NCBI GenBank assembly: GCA_025201765.1
Contig: MU623453.1
Span: forward strand, 59,054-123,053
DNA length: 64,000 nt
Reading direction: 5' to 3'
Source of the DNA: Daldinia sp. FL1419
Lineage: Eukaryota; Ascomycota; Sordariomycetes; Xylariales; Hypoxylaceae
Part shown: piece after piece, positions 22,504 to 33,651 of the stretch
Layout: every line of letters starts with the position of its first letter
Numbering within the stretch: the stretch's first letter is position 1
Program-made: the position numbers and the translations under genes
The notes under the pieces: generated by a model
What the model was told of the DNA's origin: nothing
What the model saw: only the letters and a program-made list of their open reading frames with translations
The model's database searches: none

Positions 22504-24001
22504 TCATAGGATCACTTCAATCTGTCCGGCCTGTGTAATAGACTGGCAAACTCCGTAGCGTTTGGCTTGTAAGCTGAGCGGGACGTTAGCGAATCATAGC
22601 TCTGCGAAAGTTTGTCTCTTTAAGGGGTCGACAAACCTCCACTCCAGATTCCCGGTATTGACCATGCGGAGAGTATCTATGACCTTTGAGACGGGCTCGA
22701 TCTCTTCGGGACGTAGGGGAAACTTGGACAGCAGCATGTTGGCTGTGCGATCAAACTCGTCGACTAGTATCCGGAGATGGGCGAGTGACATCTGTACCGC
22801 TGCGTCTAGATTGCCGACTTGTTGGTAGAGTATGGCGACAGAGCTTAGCACGCTTCCTGCTTTCTATGGTGCATTCGCGTTAGCTGGTAAAGATTCATGC
22901 CAGTGACTTCTCTCAGGGGCTAATATCGTAACACTCACCATCTCTTTTTTGAATGATATCAAGTCGTTGACACTGATCTTATATTAGCTTAGGTATCGGC
23001 TTTGGTCCTCCTATCTGTCTTGAACATACATTGAGTTAATTACGATGGTTGTCGTCCACAAGGTGTCATAGGCAGCCGAGCTGACCACACTGGTGGGCAA
23101 TTTGACTTCGGCGACAAATCTGCACAAGCGAGTATTAGCATCGTGGTTCCTCGATGTTGGTATAGCTGATTACTTACTCAGTGACGCCTAGCAATATGCC
23201 CATACCGCTCGTCAATATCCTGACCTCCCAGTAGTCCTTAAGACTGGGTAGAGTCCCGCTCAGGTCGGCCTCTGCCTCAAGACGTGTCGAATCGATGTAT
23301 TTCTCAAAATGATCTAGGAAAGTCTTTCGCTGTTCTGAGTTTCCATGGGAATATTAGTATATAACTATTATAAGTATTGCTTAGTTACGTCGTATGTTTA
23401 CCTTCGTCGTAGGCAGCGGCGATTTTCCCGCCAATCCTCTTAAAATCAAGTATAAGGGGATTGGAAATAGCAATCTCCTCTTCTGACGTCGCTAGGCCGA
23501 GAGACTGGCGACCGAGGATCTTGGTCGCGTCGCGTAAATTCTCTGCAGAAATAGGGTCTGCCGCGAGACTTTCGGAGAGATCATCCCAGTAACCAAACCA
23601 GATGATCAGGTCTACCAAGACTCGGTAGTTTTCTTTCGAAGACCTCGGCCACCATCTAGTGAATAGTTAGGTTTTTGCTTCCGCGGCCAAGTCAATCTAA
23701 ATATTGAGTGGGCGTGTGGTCTCAACATACTTTGCTGCAAGTAGACTTGGGTTCATATTGCAGAATGCTGTGCGAGCTTCATCCTTCATAGGTTGTCTTT
23801 CTAGCGTTAGTAGTTTTATATGCCTTTTCGGAGTGACTCTATATACTCAGCAATCCGCTTATCTATTATGTCTTTAACTGTTTCATAATTCTCGTTCTGT
23901 TCACTGGGCCAGTGCGCGAAGATAGGTCGGATATCCGGGATAACAAGCCGCTGGCCCTTCAGCCTTTTAGCCACGAGCTCTTTTTCGCTATAATTCTGCA
24001 T
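22504..24001 (-). CDS. Class I terpene synthase (probable sesquiterpene cyclase)
   Basis: Eight exons (24001-23847, 23796-23731, 23655-23402, 23334-23178, 23119-23030, 22972-22939, 22863-22637, 22573-22504) join to 1053 nt, 350 aa. All four ionisation motifs of class I terpene cyclases fall into place: an aspartate-rich motif DDLSE (98-102, after WWPRSS and LIIWFGYW), the pyrophosphate-sensing Arg197 in YWEVRILTSGM, the NSE triad NDLISFKKE (Asn243, Ser247, Glu251; Arg197 is exactly 46 residues upstream, as in the family), and the C-terminal Arg333-Tyr334 in WSLQAKRYG. Such enzymes cyclise farnesyl or related diphosphates with Mg2+. The product cannot be told from sequence. The Asp-rich motif is DDxxE-like, not DDxxD. 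No P450, transferase or transporter lies beside it, so it is an orphan synthase. Exon 8 and the 50-nt first intron are easily missed. The gene looks intact. Confidence 0.88.
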
Positions 24002-25710
24002 TGTCGTATAGAAAATGAATCGCTTTTAGGATAGGAGAGTATATTGATACTGATGAGTGCGTTCATACTGACAGCGTGGAAGGGGAAGGAGACGCATATA
24101 TATATTCATTCTTTGCACAGGGTACCTAGGGAGGTATAGAAGTATGGTGCTGTGGTACTTTCGTCATCTTCTTATCAACTGAACGATCCGGGCATCTCTA
24201 CGCTGCCCTATGCTGTCACATGTTGGGTATCATGCAAGGACACGTAGTTTACAACCTTTTGTTTCAAAATCCGCCGAGAGTAGGTCGGGAGGAATGGATT
24301 TCTCTGTATGCGGCTAAGGCGTGTTCTCTGTTAGCTGGCCGATAGATCTGCCGTGCCTCTAAATGCTGTATACAATGGTATAGATCTGGACGATGGGCTG
24401 AACTACATGACTACCTCAAACATAGCCTATACCATCGACTATCAGCTAGTAACCCCTGAGACAATGTGGTTGTCTCTTAGGTAATCTCCACAGAGTGAGG
24501 ACATGTTCCGCTTACACGATCCCTTGTCTACGCGAGGTGGCTGGCTAGCCCAGTGATATTCGTGACGATTAGGTAGCAATCCAAGTACCGCGGTGTTATG
24601 TCCAAGACCATAAATCCTCTTCAGGGGCACTTAACGTATGTTCATTTAGAGTTTACTCCTTTCGTGGGTACCTTGTCTATAATAGCCCATATATTCTAGT
24701 TTTTTGGGGGGTTTTTTTTTTGGAAATAACTACCTACTCCATTAACAAGGGACAATCTTAGTCCGATGAAGTTCAGCTAGAGCCATGATCCGGATCGGAT
24801 GGGGATCCGTGCAGCTCTGTGATACCTTCGGCATATGACCGGGAATGGCTATATGCACGTAAGACCTTTCCTTAATTCGAAAATCTCCGAATCTTAAACC
24901 CACCTCACACTATCCACTCGTATTTCTAAACACATGATAACTACCTACCTACCTACATAGTATATCAGTAAGTCAGCTTTTGATATGACTTCGGTATCGA
25001 GATTCTCCCTCAAAATGCCATCACATGGTGCGAAGATTTGAGAGCGCCGGTAACACCAGACAGTCGGTGGACTACTTGTCCGCTTGGGGACCTTTGTGTC
25101 TTTGGCTATCGCCGTATATTTCACTTGAAGCTGAAGAAACGCTGAACTATACCAAATGGGCTATCCTAACATACTGGCTAGACTGATTTAGGTATCCGGG
25201 GAACACGGTGGAATCGTCAAGGGTCCCTCTCTACACACTATATATATGGACGCACTGCATTAAGTGTTCGAACGCCACTTTAGTCTTAAGTCTCTAGCTA
25301 ATACCGAGCTAAGATCCCCGGGATTTGGCTTGGAGCTCGGTTGGAAGTGATTTCGTCGCTTCCACGGATATCATCAATCCTGACAAGGGATCTAGACAAG
25401 GGGAATGAGATCGGGCTCGGTAACACCCCCCGAGCATGGATCTTGAAGAGCGTTCTCGCGGTCTAGAATACCAATATTCAAGCGGAGTCGATGAGGTTTA
25501 TTCTCTATAGACCAATCTATAGACCTGCCATAAAGATGAGGGCTCGGACCTCGATGAGATGTTATCTACATATGTAGTAGGTATGTTGGTGCGCAACGCA
25601 GCACGCTCGAGCCGCCGTTTCTGTTATGGGTTTGCAGCCAACCTGCAGCTTCACCCGCCTCTTACGTGCTTCTTAGCCCTGCTCCTCCCACTAGGTAGAG
25701 AGCATCGGCG
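24002..25710. other. 1.7-kb region upstream of the terpene synthase
   Basis: Presumed promoter of the terpene synthase plus a further ~1.2 kb in which I see no gene. It contains a T/G tract at 24700-24721. The ORF at 25559-25762 overlaps a possible decayed signal peptide (CFLALLLPLG near 25666-25695) of the GH43 pseudogene that follows. Confidence 0.4.
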
Positions 25711-27333
25711 CAGAACTCCGCCTTCCGAAACCCCATCATCACCGGATTTCATCCGGACCTGAGTTGCATCTTTGTACCTAAATTCAATGATACCTGGTCC
25801 TGCACGTCATCGAGCTTCCTTGCTTTCCCGGGCCTACTAATCCATGCAAGTAGGGATTTGGTACACTGGAAGCATGTCTCCAACGCCTTCAGCCGCTCTG
25901 ACCAAAGCCACAAGTGGCATCTACGCACCGACACTACGCTTTCGAGAGGGGATCTTCTATCTCACGACCACATTGGTCAACCAGCAGCTACCGCGCATCA
26001 GCGATTCCCGCTGGGATAACTTCCTCGTTACTACCGAGGACCCGTATAGTTCCGAGGCCTGGTCCGACCCAGTACACTTCTCCTTCCCAGGGTCCGACCC
26101 AAGCCCCTTCTGGGATGAAGACGGTACTACTTACGACGTACGTCTCTGGTGCCCGTACTGCCGCGTACTGCCGCGTACTGCCCCGGCATTATGCACGCCC
26201 CTCTCGACTTGGAGACTGGCGAAATTGGGAATATCATTATGCCCTGGAATGGAACCGGGCGTTCTTCGCCAGAGGGTCCACACATCTTTAAGCGCGATGG
26301 TTGGTATTATCTGTTAGCAGCCGAAGGAGGAACCCGCGAGAATCACATGGTGACCATGGCGCGCTCCCGCAGTCTGCAGGGACCGTTCGAGCCCGCGGCA
26401 GCCAACCCGCTCCTCACGGCAGCCAATAACACAAGCTCGTATTTCCAAGCAGTGGGACACGCTGATTTGTTTCAGGACGCAAACGGGAAGTGGTGGGGTG
26501 TGGCCCTTGCAGTGCGCGCCGGCGGCTCCTATGGCGAGTCGCCGTATTTCGCAAACTTCCCCCTGGGCCGCGAGACGGTCCTCACGCCAGTGACGTGGGA
26601 GGAAGGCGGATGGCCCGTCTTCACCCCTGTCTCTGGCGAGCTGTCAGGCTAGTCGCTGCCCGCCGCTCGCCGAGAGTATTCCCGAACAGGGTGAAGGCCA
26701 ACTCAACGATGCTGATGACAACGTCGCATTTCCACCCGGCAGTCGATTGCCGATCCATTTCACTCACTGGGGGTTGCCCACCGCGCGAAACTATGCCGTC
26801 TCGCCGCCTGGCCACTGGAAATTGGAATACGCTGGCATTAAGATCCTCGGTGCTCAACCTGACGGGGTTCGACGGGGACTTCGCGCTAGGCCGTGGACAG
26901 ACAGACAGACATTCGTCGGTTGCCGGATGGCGCACTCGCTGTTCCGGTTCCGCGTAAACGTAGATTGGGCATCGTCGTTGATTAAAGAGGACATGGGAGT
27001 TGGCATCTCGGCTATCCAAGACCAGGCATAGCATTTTCGATCTCGATATCGTCCTGCTAAAGTCCTCACAGGATAACTATACGAGAAGTGCCCCGCTCCA
27101 GCCTTACATCCGTTTCAGGGGACATTCTGAGACGCCTTATCGTGGACGTAGCAGCGCCCCGAGCGAAGCATACCCGCTTCCGGAGGATTGGGCCGGAAAG
27201 AAGCTTACCTTGCAGATCGAGACCACCAATTGTACATAGTACTCACTTTGCGTTTTCGGCTGGACCAGTAGGGGAAGAGGCGGGGATCCAGGTCTTTGGC
27301 CACTGTCGGGGGGATGAATTGGTACCATATTAA
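25711..27333 (+). pseudogene. Glycoside hydrolase family 43 pseudogene
   Basis: Fragments of a single GH43 enzyme (beta-xylosidase/arabinofuranosidase type, ~540 aa) follow in order but in changing frames. They read NPIITGFHPDLSCIFVPKFN (25729 on, frame 1); GIYAPTLRFREGIFYLTT and SPFWDEDG (frame 2, to about 26130); APLDLETGEIGN, SPEGPHIFKRDGWYYL and VGHADLFQDANGKWWGVA (frame 1, to 26649); a TAG at 26650-26652 where the family has Trp (SGELSG-W-SLP); then PEQGEGQLNDADDNV (frame 2), VLNLTGFDGDFALGRGQT (frame 0), AHSLFRFRVNVDWASS and VGISAIQDQA (frame 2), FDLDIVLLKSS (frame 0) and FSAGPVGEEAGIQVFGH (frame 1). That is at least six frame changes plus one nonsense codon. A three-copy 10-bp repeat (26155-26183) marks one break. 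Active-site segments are still legible, so decay is recent. Confidence 0.88.
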
Positions 27334-27912
27334 TCAGGTATTCCTCCCCACCCAAACAAAGAAATCCACTTGTAAAATAACCACCCATATGGTGACGGAT
27401 CAGCGTGCCGAAATAGATAAGCCAACAATAGCACAAGTCTTGTTCTTGGAGCCTATGCTACTTCTATGTAATGGCAAGCATGGCGAACGGGCGTTCGAGA
27501 CGTACATATCTGATTGGCAGTTTACGAGTCTCCGGCAGTTCATATATCTTAGGAGGATGTCGACCATTCGAATCATGGGCCATGATGCTCCATATTATAC
27601 CTGTAAGATAGGTGGCTACGGTGTTGAATATAAACCAATATTTATGTAAGGTGATGTGTTTATTATCAATATGGTCAGAATATGGATTCTACTCTCATTT
27701 ATTGAAGTATGGCGAAAACCGTATAGTTATCAAATATCACTAACCTACATTGTTAGGTCCGTTTACAAGTTGAGAAATCTTGCAAAGTCTCCTAATTAGG
27801 TACCTCGTGATAATTAACTGGTCCCAAATAAACTCCATACGCCATCAGAGCTAAGAAACTAGATATTCGATATGATTTAGCCGTATCCCAACATTTTCCG
27901 GTGCTGGGTCAT
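27334..27912. other. Intergenic region between GH43 relic and med16 3' end
   Basis: About 580 bp between two converging units. I see no gene or structured element. Small ORFs here run out of the GH43 relic by chance. Confidence 0.4.
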
Positions 27913-30900
27913 TTAATTGGTGTTGTCCGGTATCAACACGGCCATCCGACCACCACAGGAACAATTAAACTGTTGCCGGAGTAAGAAGCTGAGGCCTGGC
28001 TTCTGAGCGACCATAACGAGGTCCTCCATGACGTTACCGCAACGCACACATTTCCTCCACGGGATCTGGCTTTTGCTATTCCCGCTATTCGATTTTCTTG
28101 TGATCAACGTCCTCTTGAACAGATCCACTCTCACACCGCTTGCTTTCCTCCTTGCCAGCGAGCGCGGCCCGTCGTCGATCTCGAGGATCGAGTAGTCTCC
28201 GAAATACAACTTGGCGACCTCAGATCGTGCGCGAAATTCCTTCAGGTCTTGACTGAAAAACTTGTTGACGACCGAGACAAAAGATGATGGTGGCGCCTGT
28301 AGTACAAGCATGTCAAGTTCGCAGTGCTGACGTGCACGGGCAATGGCCTCCTGTGCTGGATCTGGCCTAGGGGCATTGGGGTTCTGACCTTGTGCCTGCT
28401 GACTTTTGTTCGCTGCTCTGGCGGCTTGCTCCCCAATCACGGCTAGCGACGTGCTGTAAGCTGTTCGTATCTCGGCTCCCAAGCTAGTGAGAAGTTTGTC
28501 GAACTCGTTAGCTTTAACGAATGAAGATGAAATGCACTGCCGTAAGCTGTGATACGCTGCATGCAAGGCGGCATAGTTGGTCATGCGAGGGTCGACGGCA
28601 GTATTTGGGTTATTAGCATAAGCCTTCTCACGATTTTCGTACCAGCTAATAGCTTTCGTAGACAAGGTGTCGAGCAATGCTATGCGGCGGCATAGAGCGG
28701 AAAGCAAACCGCGTGTTGTCGAACATAATACCAGGTGCAATGCGATCTCATTATTCGCATGCAGGTACATTGTCATCTTATCTAACTGGGGCCCCTTGAG
28801 AAGTTTCATGAACTCGGCGTCATCAAAAAGGCAGAATAGCGAGTCGCATAGCCAGGAAAGTAGGTCGTTGGACCACTTGACGGAACCGGCCAAAGCGTTG
28901 ACAGCTTCTATATCGAGGTGTTTAGTGACATGTAATACGTAATTCGTCTTAAAAGATTCAACTTACCAGGTTCATCAAGTGGTGTTATAGTGCTTTTCCC
29001 TAGGGGTATTTGGTTGTTTGAGAGAGTGATCATGACAATTATGTTTCGCAAGTTCAGAGCCAGCATAGAAAGCTTTCCCCAACCTTTCCGAGGTTGAAAA
29101 TCGCCCCTCCATCCAAGATAATTAAGAAAGCTGAGGCAAACTTGCAAAATATTATTCTTAATCAGATTATCGTGTGGTGCATCCTCTGTGTAGTCGACGG
29201 TTATCTTCATCTGCTGGACTTGAGTTTTTACCCACTCGACTACAAATGCTAAGACAGTGTTAACGCAAATAGACGTTTGAATCGTTTATTATGGAGACGT
29301 ACAATCTTTGTCGACGAAATTCCGCGCAACTGCCAGTATATCGTCGAAATTTGCACCCTGAGCGACAGCCTGAGCGGTCGATATGTAAAAGGCAGCAACA
29401 AGTGCAGATACCTGAGCTAGAGAAGTGTGAGATAAGAAATGGTCGCAAAAGTAAGGGACACGTACTATCATTCATGGACGCGATATCCGTGAGGGTGTAG
29501 TTGATGCTATGCCATTTTACTTTGCCGTCTTCACATAATTGGACAAGCGAGAAATTCGTTGGCGAAAAAGCCGTTTGAAGGCCTGGAATAAATTAGTGAG
29601 CGTATCAGGACTCCTTATAGAAATTACACATACAGGATGGTTCGCCACTCTGAGAAAAGCCTGATTCGAAAACCGAACTGATACGCTCTAGATTGGGTTC
29701 CCGGTATAACTCAGCCATCGTGAACCGATCTCGGTATTCCACACTGCCGTCACTGTAAGAGAAGCAGAGAACTTTCCCAAAATTGATTAGGTTTACTCCT
29801 ATAATGATCTTGTTGACGACGATTGGATCCAGTTTCTTTAATCTACTGCTATTCTACGAAATATTAGTAATAATAACTGAAGCTAGGTTGCTTCATACAT
29901 ACCGGCGTTGGAGAACTGGCACTGTTTTTCCTTAGCCCTTGTTGCTCGAATGCGGAGTGAAGCGTTTGGTGATGATCTGATGAAAGCTCCCATCGATCAA
30001 TGATGCTATGGACTTCTTGGGCGTAAGGCAAGTTCGGTTCCGGGATGAGAGACCTCACTGTCAATATTACGGTAGGCGACCACTCTTTGACTGGCACATT
30101 GAACGGTGTTGTTAGAATCGGGGGTAGCATTTCGGTATGAGTAATCTTCTGCATCGATGCATCAGGATGAGAATCGTTAAAACTTGGTTGGAACCAGCTA
30201 GTCACTGCTACATGCCTCTTTGTGAGCATTGGAGTCAGCGATTGATTTCCGGGTTGATTGTTTTGCGCGCCCTCAGTTTTGGGACTGCTCCAACCAATGG
30301 CAACTTGGACAACGCATAGCTGTTTGGAAGCAGTTGCCAATGCGACCATAATACATCCTATCGTTCTGTTAGAGAATGGCAAGGTGACAGGTGGGGTGAC
30401 ATCATGCTCGTCTGACTTACTCCTATCTTTATCCGGACATATTGCGGCGTGGGTGACTAGATCATCTGCTAATGCGGCGTTCTCAAGTTCCAAAGTCGTC
30501 TCTTCAATTTTACCATTATTTTGTGTCCAGAACATTTTAAGGACTCCCGTCGTAGTAATACAGATGAGTGCGGATTTGTTATGTAGAGGGTGAAGAGGAC
30601 CCGTATTGAGGATAGGGGTTAGTTGATAGCTGTAATTGTTTCCATTCCCATTCCTAATAGCTGGTCCATAGGATGGAGTATACGGAGGAGACTAGTAGCT
30701 TGTTAATTGTGTGTGTGGCTAACGAGAAGGTGTTAAAGCATACTCTTGGGTTTGTTGTATGATTACCAGGAAGCCAATACGTTCCTACGATGGCTTGTAG
30801 GTCGTCGATGGGATCACCATCCCATCTCCTAGAAGGAAACGGGCGGTTAAGGTTCGCTGCAAAATTAAGGATAAGGACTCTGCCTACTGCGTCGATAACA

Positions 30901-31336
30901 GCCAATTCTGGGCTAGCCGGACTCCAACTAAGATGGACAAGAGGCCCACCTGGGAGACTTTCCCAAGGTGAGATCGTAGTGGGCTTACTCAAGGCAAATG
31001 TAGCATCCTTTCCTTTGGCATGAATGTACATTAACTGTAGTCGTTCGCCATCGGGCGTGATAGATGCTATCGTACCTGCCTTAGACCAAGCAATACCCCT
31101 GTCGAGTAATCAGTAGCCATCCTGAGCAACAAAATGAGAGGCGGGAAATATTACTGGTAAGAGCCTCGCTCGCGAAGCTCATCTAATCTCTGTCGTAGAC
31201 GTTTGCTTATGGACCGGGATGGGAGAGCTAGGGGAGCCCCATCACCAAAGAGGTCGTCAACATCATCTAAGTCGACTTGCATAGCCTCACCACCCATGGG
31301 ATTATCCAGGATGAGAGGCATCTTGACCGACGTCAT
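27913..31336 (-). CDS. med16: Mediator subunit 16 (Med16/Sin4)
   Basis: Eight exons (31336-31155, 31098-30744, 30691-29903, 29853-29634, 29582-29466, 29416-29303, 29248-28967, 28907-27913) join to 3054 nt, 1017 aa. Med16 is a tail subunit of the Mediator complex that links activators to RNA polymerase II in the nucleus. The N-terminus shows the fungal Med16 pattern MPLILDNPM, VDDLFGDG and LPSRSISKRLRQRLDELRERG, then YQGIAWSKAGTIASITPDG across intron 1. This opens a WD40-like region (PLVHLSWSPASPELAVIDAV, LKMFWTQNNGK, FGKVLCFSYSDGSVEYRDR). A helical second half includes ALVAAFYISTAQAV, NLIKNNILQVCLSFLNYLGW and EAVNALAGSVKWSNDLLSWL. The C-terminus has a zinc-ribbon-like set of Cys (CVRCGNVMED ... 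CSCGG). Either ATG (31336 or 31321) could be the start. It is divergent from the sirtuin. Confidence 0.9.
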
Positions 31337-33651
31337 TTAGAAGGAGGGTCTAAAGGCTCGATAGAGCCCCTATTGGAGGTTTGGAGGAACGACTTTTGAA
31401 TCAGGAATAGAGTTAATAATTCCTTATGGTTCAATGGTTGGGAATATCCAAAGTCGGAAGATTGGATAGATTACCTAGTCAAGGTAGAGACGATAGATTT
31501 AGGGAGAAAAAAAGGGTTGTGAGCTTGGTGGTTGATTTCGGTCCTTAGTATAATGTAATGGAAGGTTAATGATACGATTCTAGTTTAGGTATTTCAATTC
31601 GGGTAGTCACATCTTGATGAATTATAGGTTGAATTATTTATTACATGTTGAATTGTAAGTCATTGACAAGGCTGGAGCCTTCCCTTCTGATTATCATATT
31701 AAATACGTGTAGGGGTCTGTGCCCAGTGCCCGATTGGTTTACATGTTTTTCAAGCACTTGGATCATGTAGCTCTGTGCATAGCAAACCCCACTAATCTGA
31801 AAGAAGCTAGGTTAGGTTGATACATTTTGGCCGTCATGCAGGCATTACGTATTTGGCGAGCTCCAGCGTTCCATTTTCCCCGTGTAGATGAGGCTTGAAA
31901 GGTATTATTAACCTTAGTCATTAGTACCCAAAGATCCTGAATGTGTGGCTTATCAGCCTCAGATCTGGAGCCATCTTCATCCCTGGCAACCGCGGAGCAA
32001 CGAGAATTAAGCTGGTCAATTTTTAGCGTCATATTACTGGTCTTTAGGCACTTTACGATGTTAAACGATCACAAGCCCGCTCAAATTGTTTTGACGCGGA
32101 GACTGACATGTAAGTCGTGCAGTAAGGCCAGCTCGAGGTAATCAACCAATGTCAAGACCTGCTTTGTCCTATATAAATATCGCATTTGAATAACGTTATT
32201 GTTTAGATTTCCAAACAACTTGGTGACCAAAGGTTTTTGCGTATTGACGGGTTAGGCGATTGGGACGCAAGTACTCTCTCTGTTACCTTTGGGGAAGTCT
32301 ACCTTCCCAACTGCGACTTAAATAGAAATAGAAGAGGGGCTAACAAAGAGCGGGCTTTTGCCATGTACCCTACATTACCTGGTAAGGTATTAAAACGTCG
32401 GCGGGCGGGATAAACCTAACTTAGGACGGGTAGCAAGCGAGAGAGCCTTTTTGGATGTTGCATATCGAGAAATGTTGGTTTCTCAATCCTTGAAAATTAA
32501 AAATTTTCAATATCCCTTCTACCTTAAGGGCAGCTGTACTTTGTAATAGTATAGATTTTGGTAAGGAAATAAGAGAAGTACATACTATGGAAACACCATG
32601 TACAAGCACCATAAACAGCGAGACCATTGAATACATGCAGAGATTGAAGGTACAGAAGGGATCCACGCAGATATTGTAGAAAAAAAAAAAGTTAGTGCTA
32701 TGCAAGTTAAACTTTAAAAAATGGCAATTATTAAGTACCTCATATACATGATACCTATAGGTATCTAGTCTTAAGTTTTTTGTCTTTTGGTCAATTAAGC
32801 GAAAGGAGAATTAGGACAATTAGTTATGGGAAGGAAAAGCAGAGAAACTGCGACTGCGACTGTGAGAAGCAATGTGAGCTGTGTGAACTATGTTAGCTGT
32901 TACTGCCCTGTCTTCATGTCCTCCTTGTCCTGGTTTCCTCTTGTTCACCCCCCTTCTTTCCCTCCTTCTCCAACCTTTAGAGAAACCCAATAGTTTTTTT
33001 TTTTCCACCTCTACTTTACCTCATCTCTCGTCTTACCTCACCCATAAAAAAGCACTTCTTCCCTTTTCTTAGCGGAACGGAACAGATTGCGCACACGAAT
33101 TGTTCACAGCCACAACTAAATACGTACATGATTATAATAGATTCATTTTCGCCGGTATCACGGCGCAAGGTTTTCCTGGATTTGGGAGCTACCTAGTAGG
33201 AGATAGGGTTGTATCACGTTGTTTATTGAATTTGGTATAGCGCTATGACATAGCATTTCGAATCTTTCCCCGTCACCCTTACCCGTTACCGCCTTTAGTC
33301 CTTGAACATTAGTCCTTGAACGATTGAGTTCTTGGATTATTGGGATTACTTGGGGTTTTATTTTCGTCTTATATTTATCTATAAGAAAAAAAGTCGCGTC
33401 CATACTTACCTGGTATACCTATTCGTAGCCGACCTGGCCTTACGTTTTGGGAATTAACTACTTACCTACATAGTAGGTACCTGGGGTTATTTGCCTGGGG
33501 AAGCACGATTGCCAGCCTTCGTCCTTCGTCCTTTCCTTTTCTCAACGTCTATTAAAAAAAAAAAAAACCTAAAAAACCTAAAAAAACAATCTTATTCAAG
33601 GAACCCCACAAACCTTCTACAATCCCATAAAAACCTTAGAAAAACATAAAC
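31337..33651. promoter_or_regulatory. 2.3-kb divergent region med16/sirtuin
   Basis: Promoters of two chromatin/transcription genes lie at its ends. The sirtuin side has a C/T-rich tract (32930-33010), an A13 tract (33554-33566) and a repeated AAACCTAAAAAACCTAAAAA motif just before the start. A minus-strand 89-codon ORF (31763-32032) has even codon use but matches no family I know. No RNA gene is recognised. Confidence 0.45.

Noticed and set aside
22594..22636. Terpene synthase C-terminus as WRFVDPLKRQTFAEL
   Set aside because: It lacks the RY motif. Splicing 22636-22574 gives WSLQAKRYG instead, matching the family.
23797..23846. Frameshift in the terpene synthase near the end of exon 1
   Set aside because: A 50-nt intron with GTATAT donor, CTAAC branch site and AAG acceptor restores the frame and the expected spacing to WWPRSS, so no mutation is needed.
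24442..24630. Minus-strand ORF upstream of the terpene synthase as a tailoring enzyme
   Set aside because: Only 62 codons with no P450, transferase or transporter motif.
31763..32032. 89-codon minus-strand ORF in the med16/sirtuin spacer
   Set aside because: Even codon use but no recognisable domain, partner exon or promoter; left uncalled.
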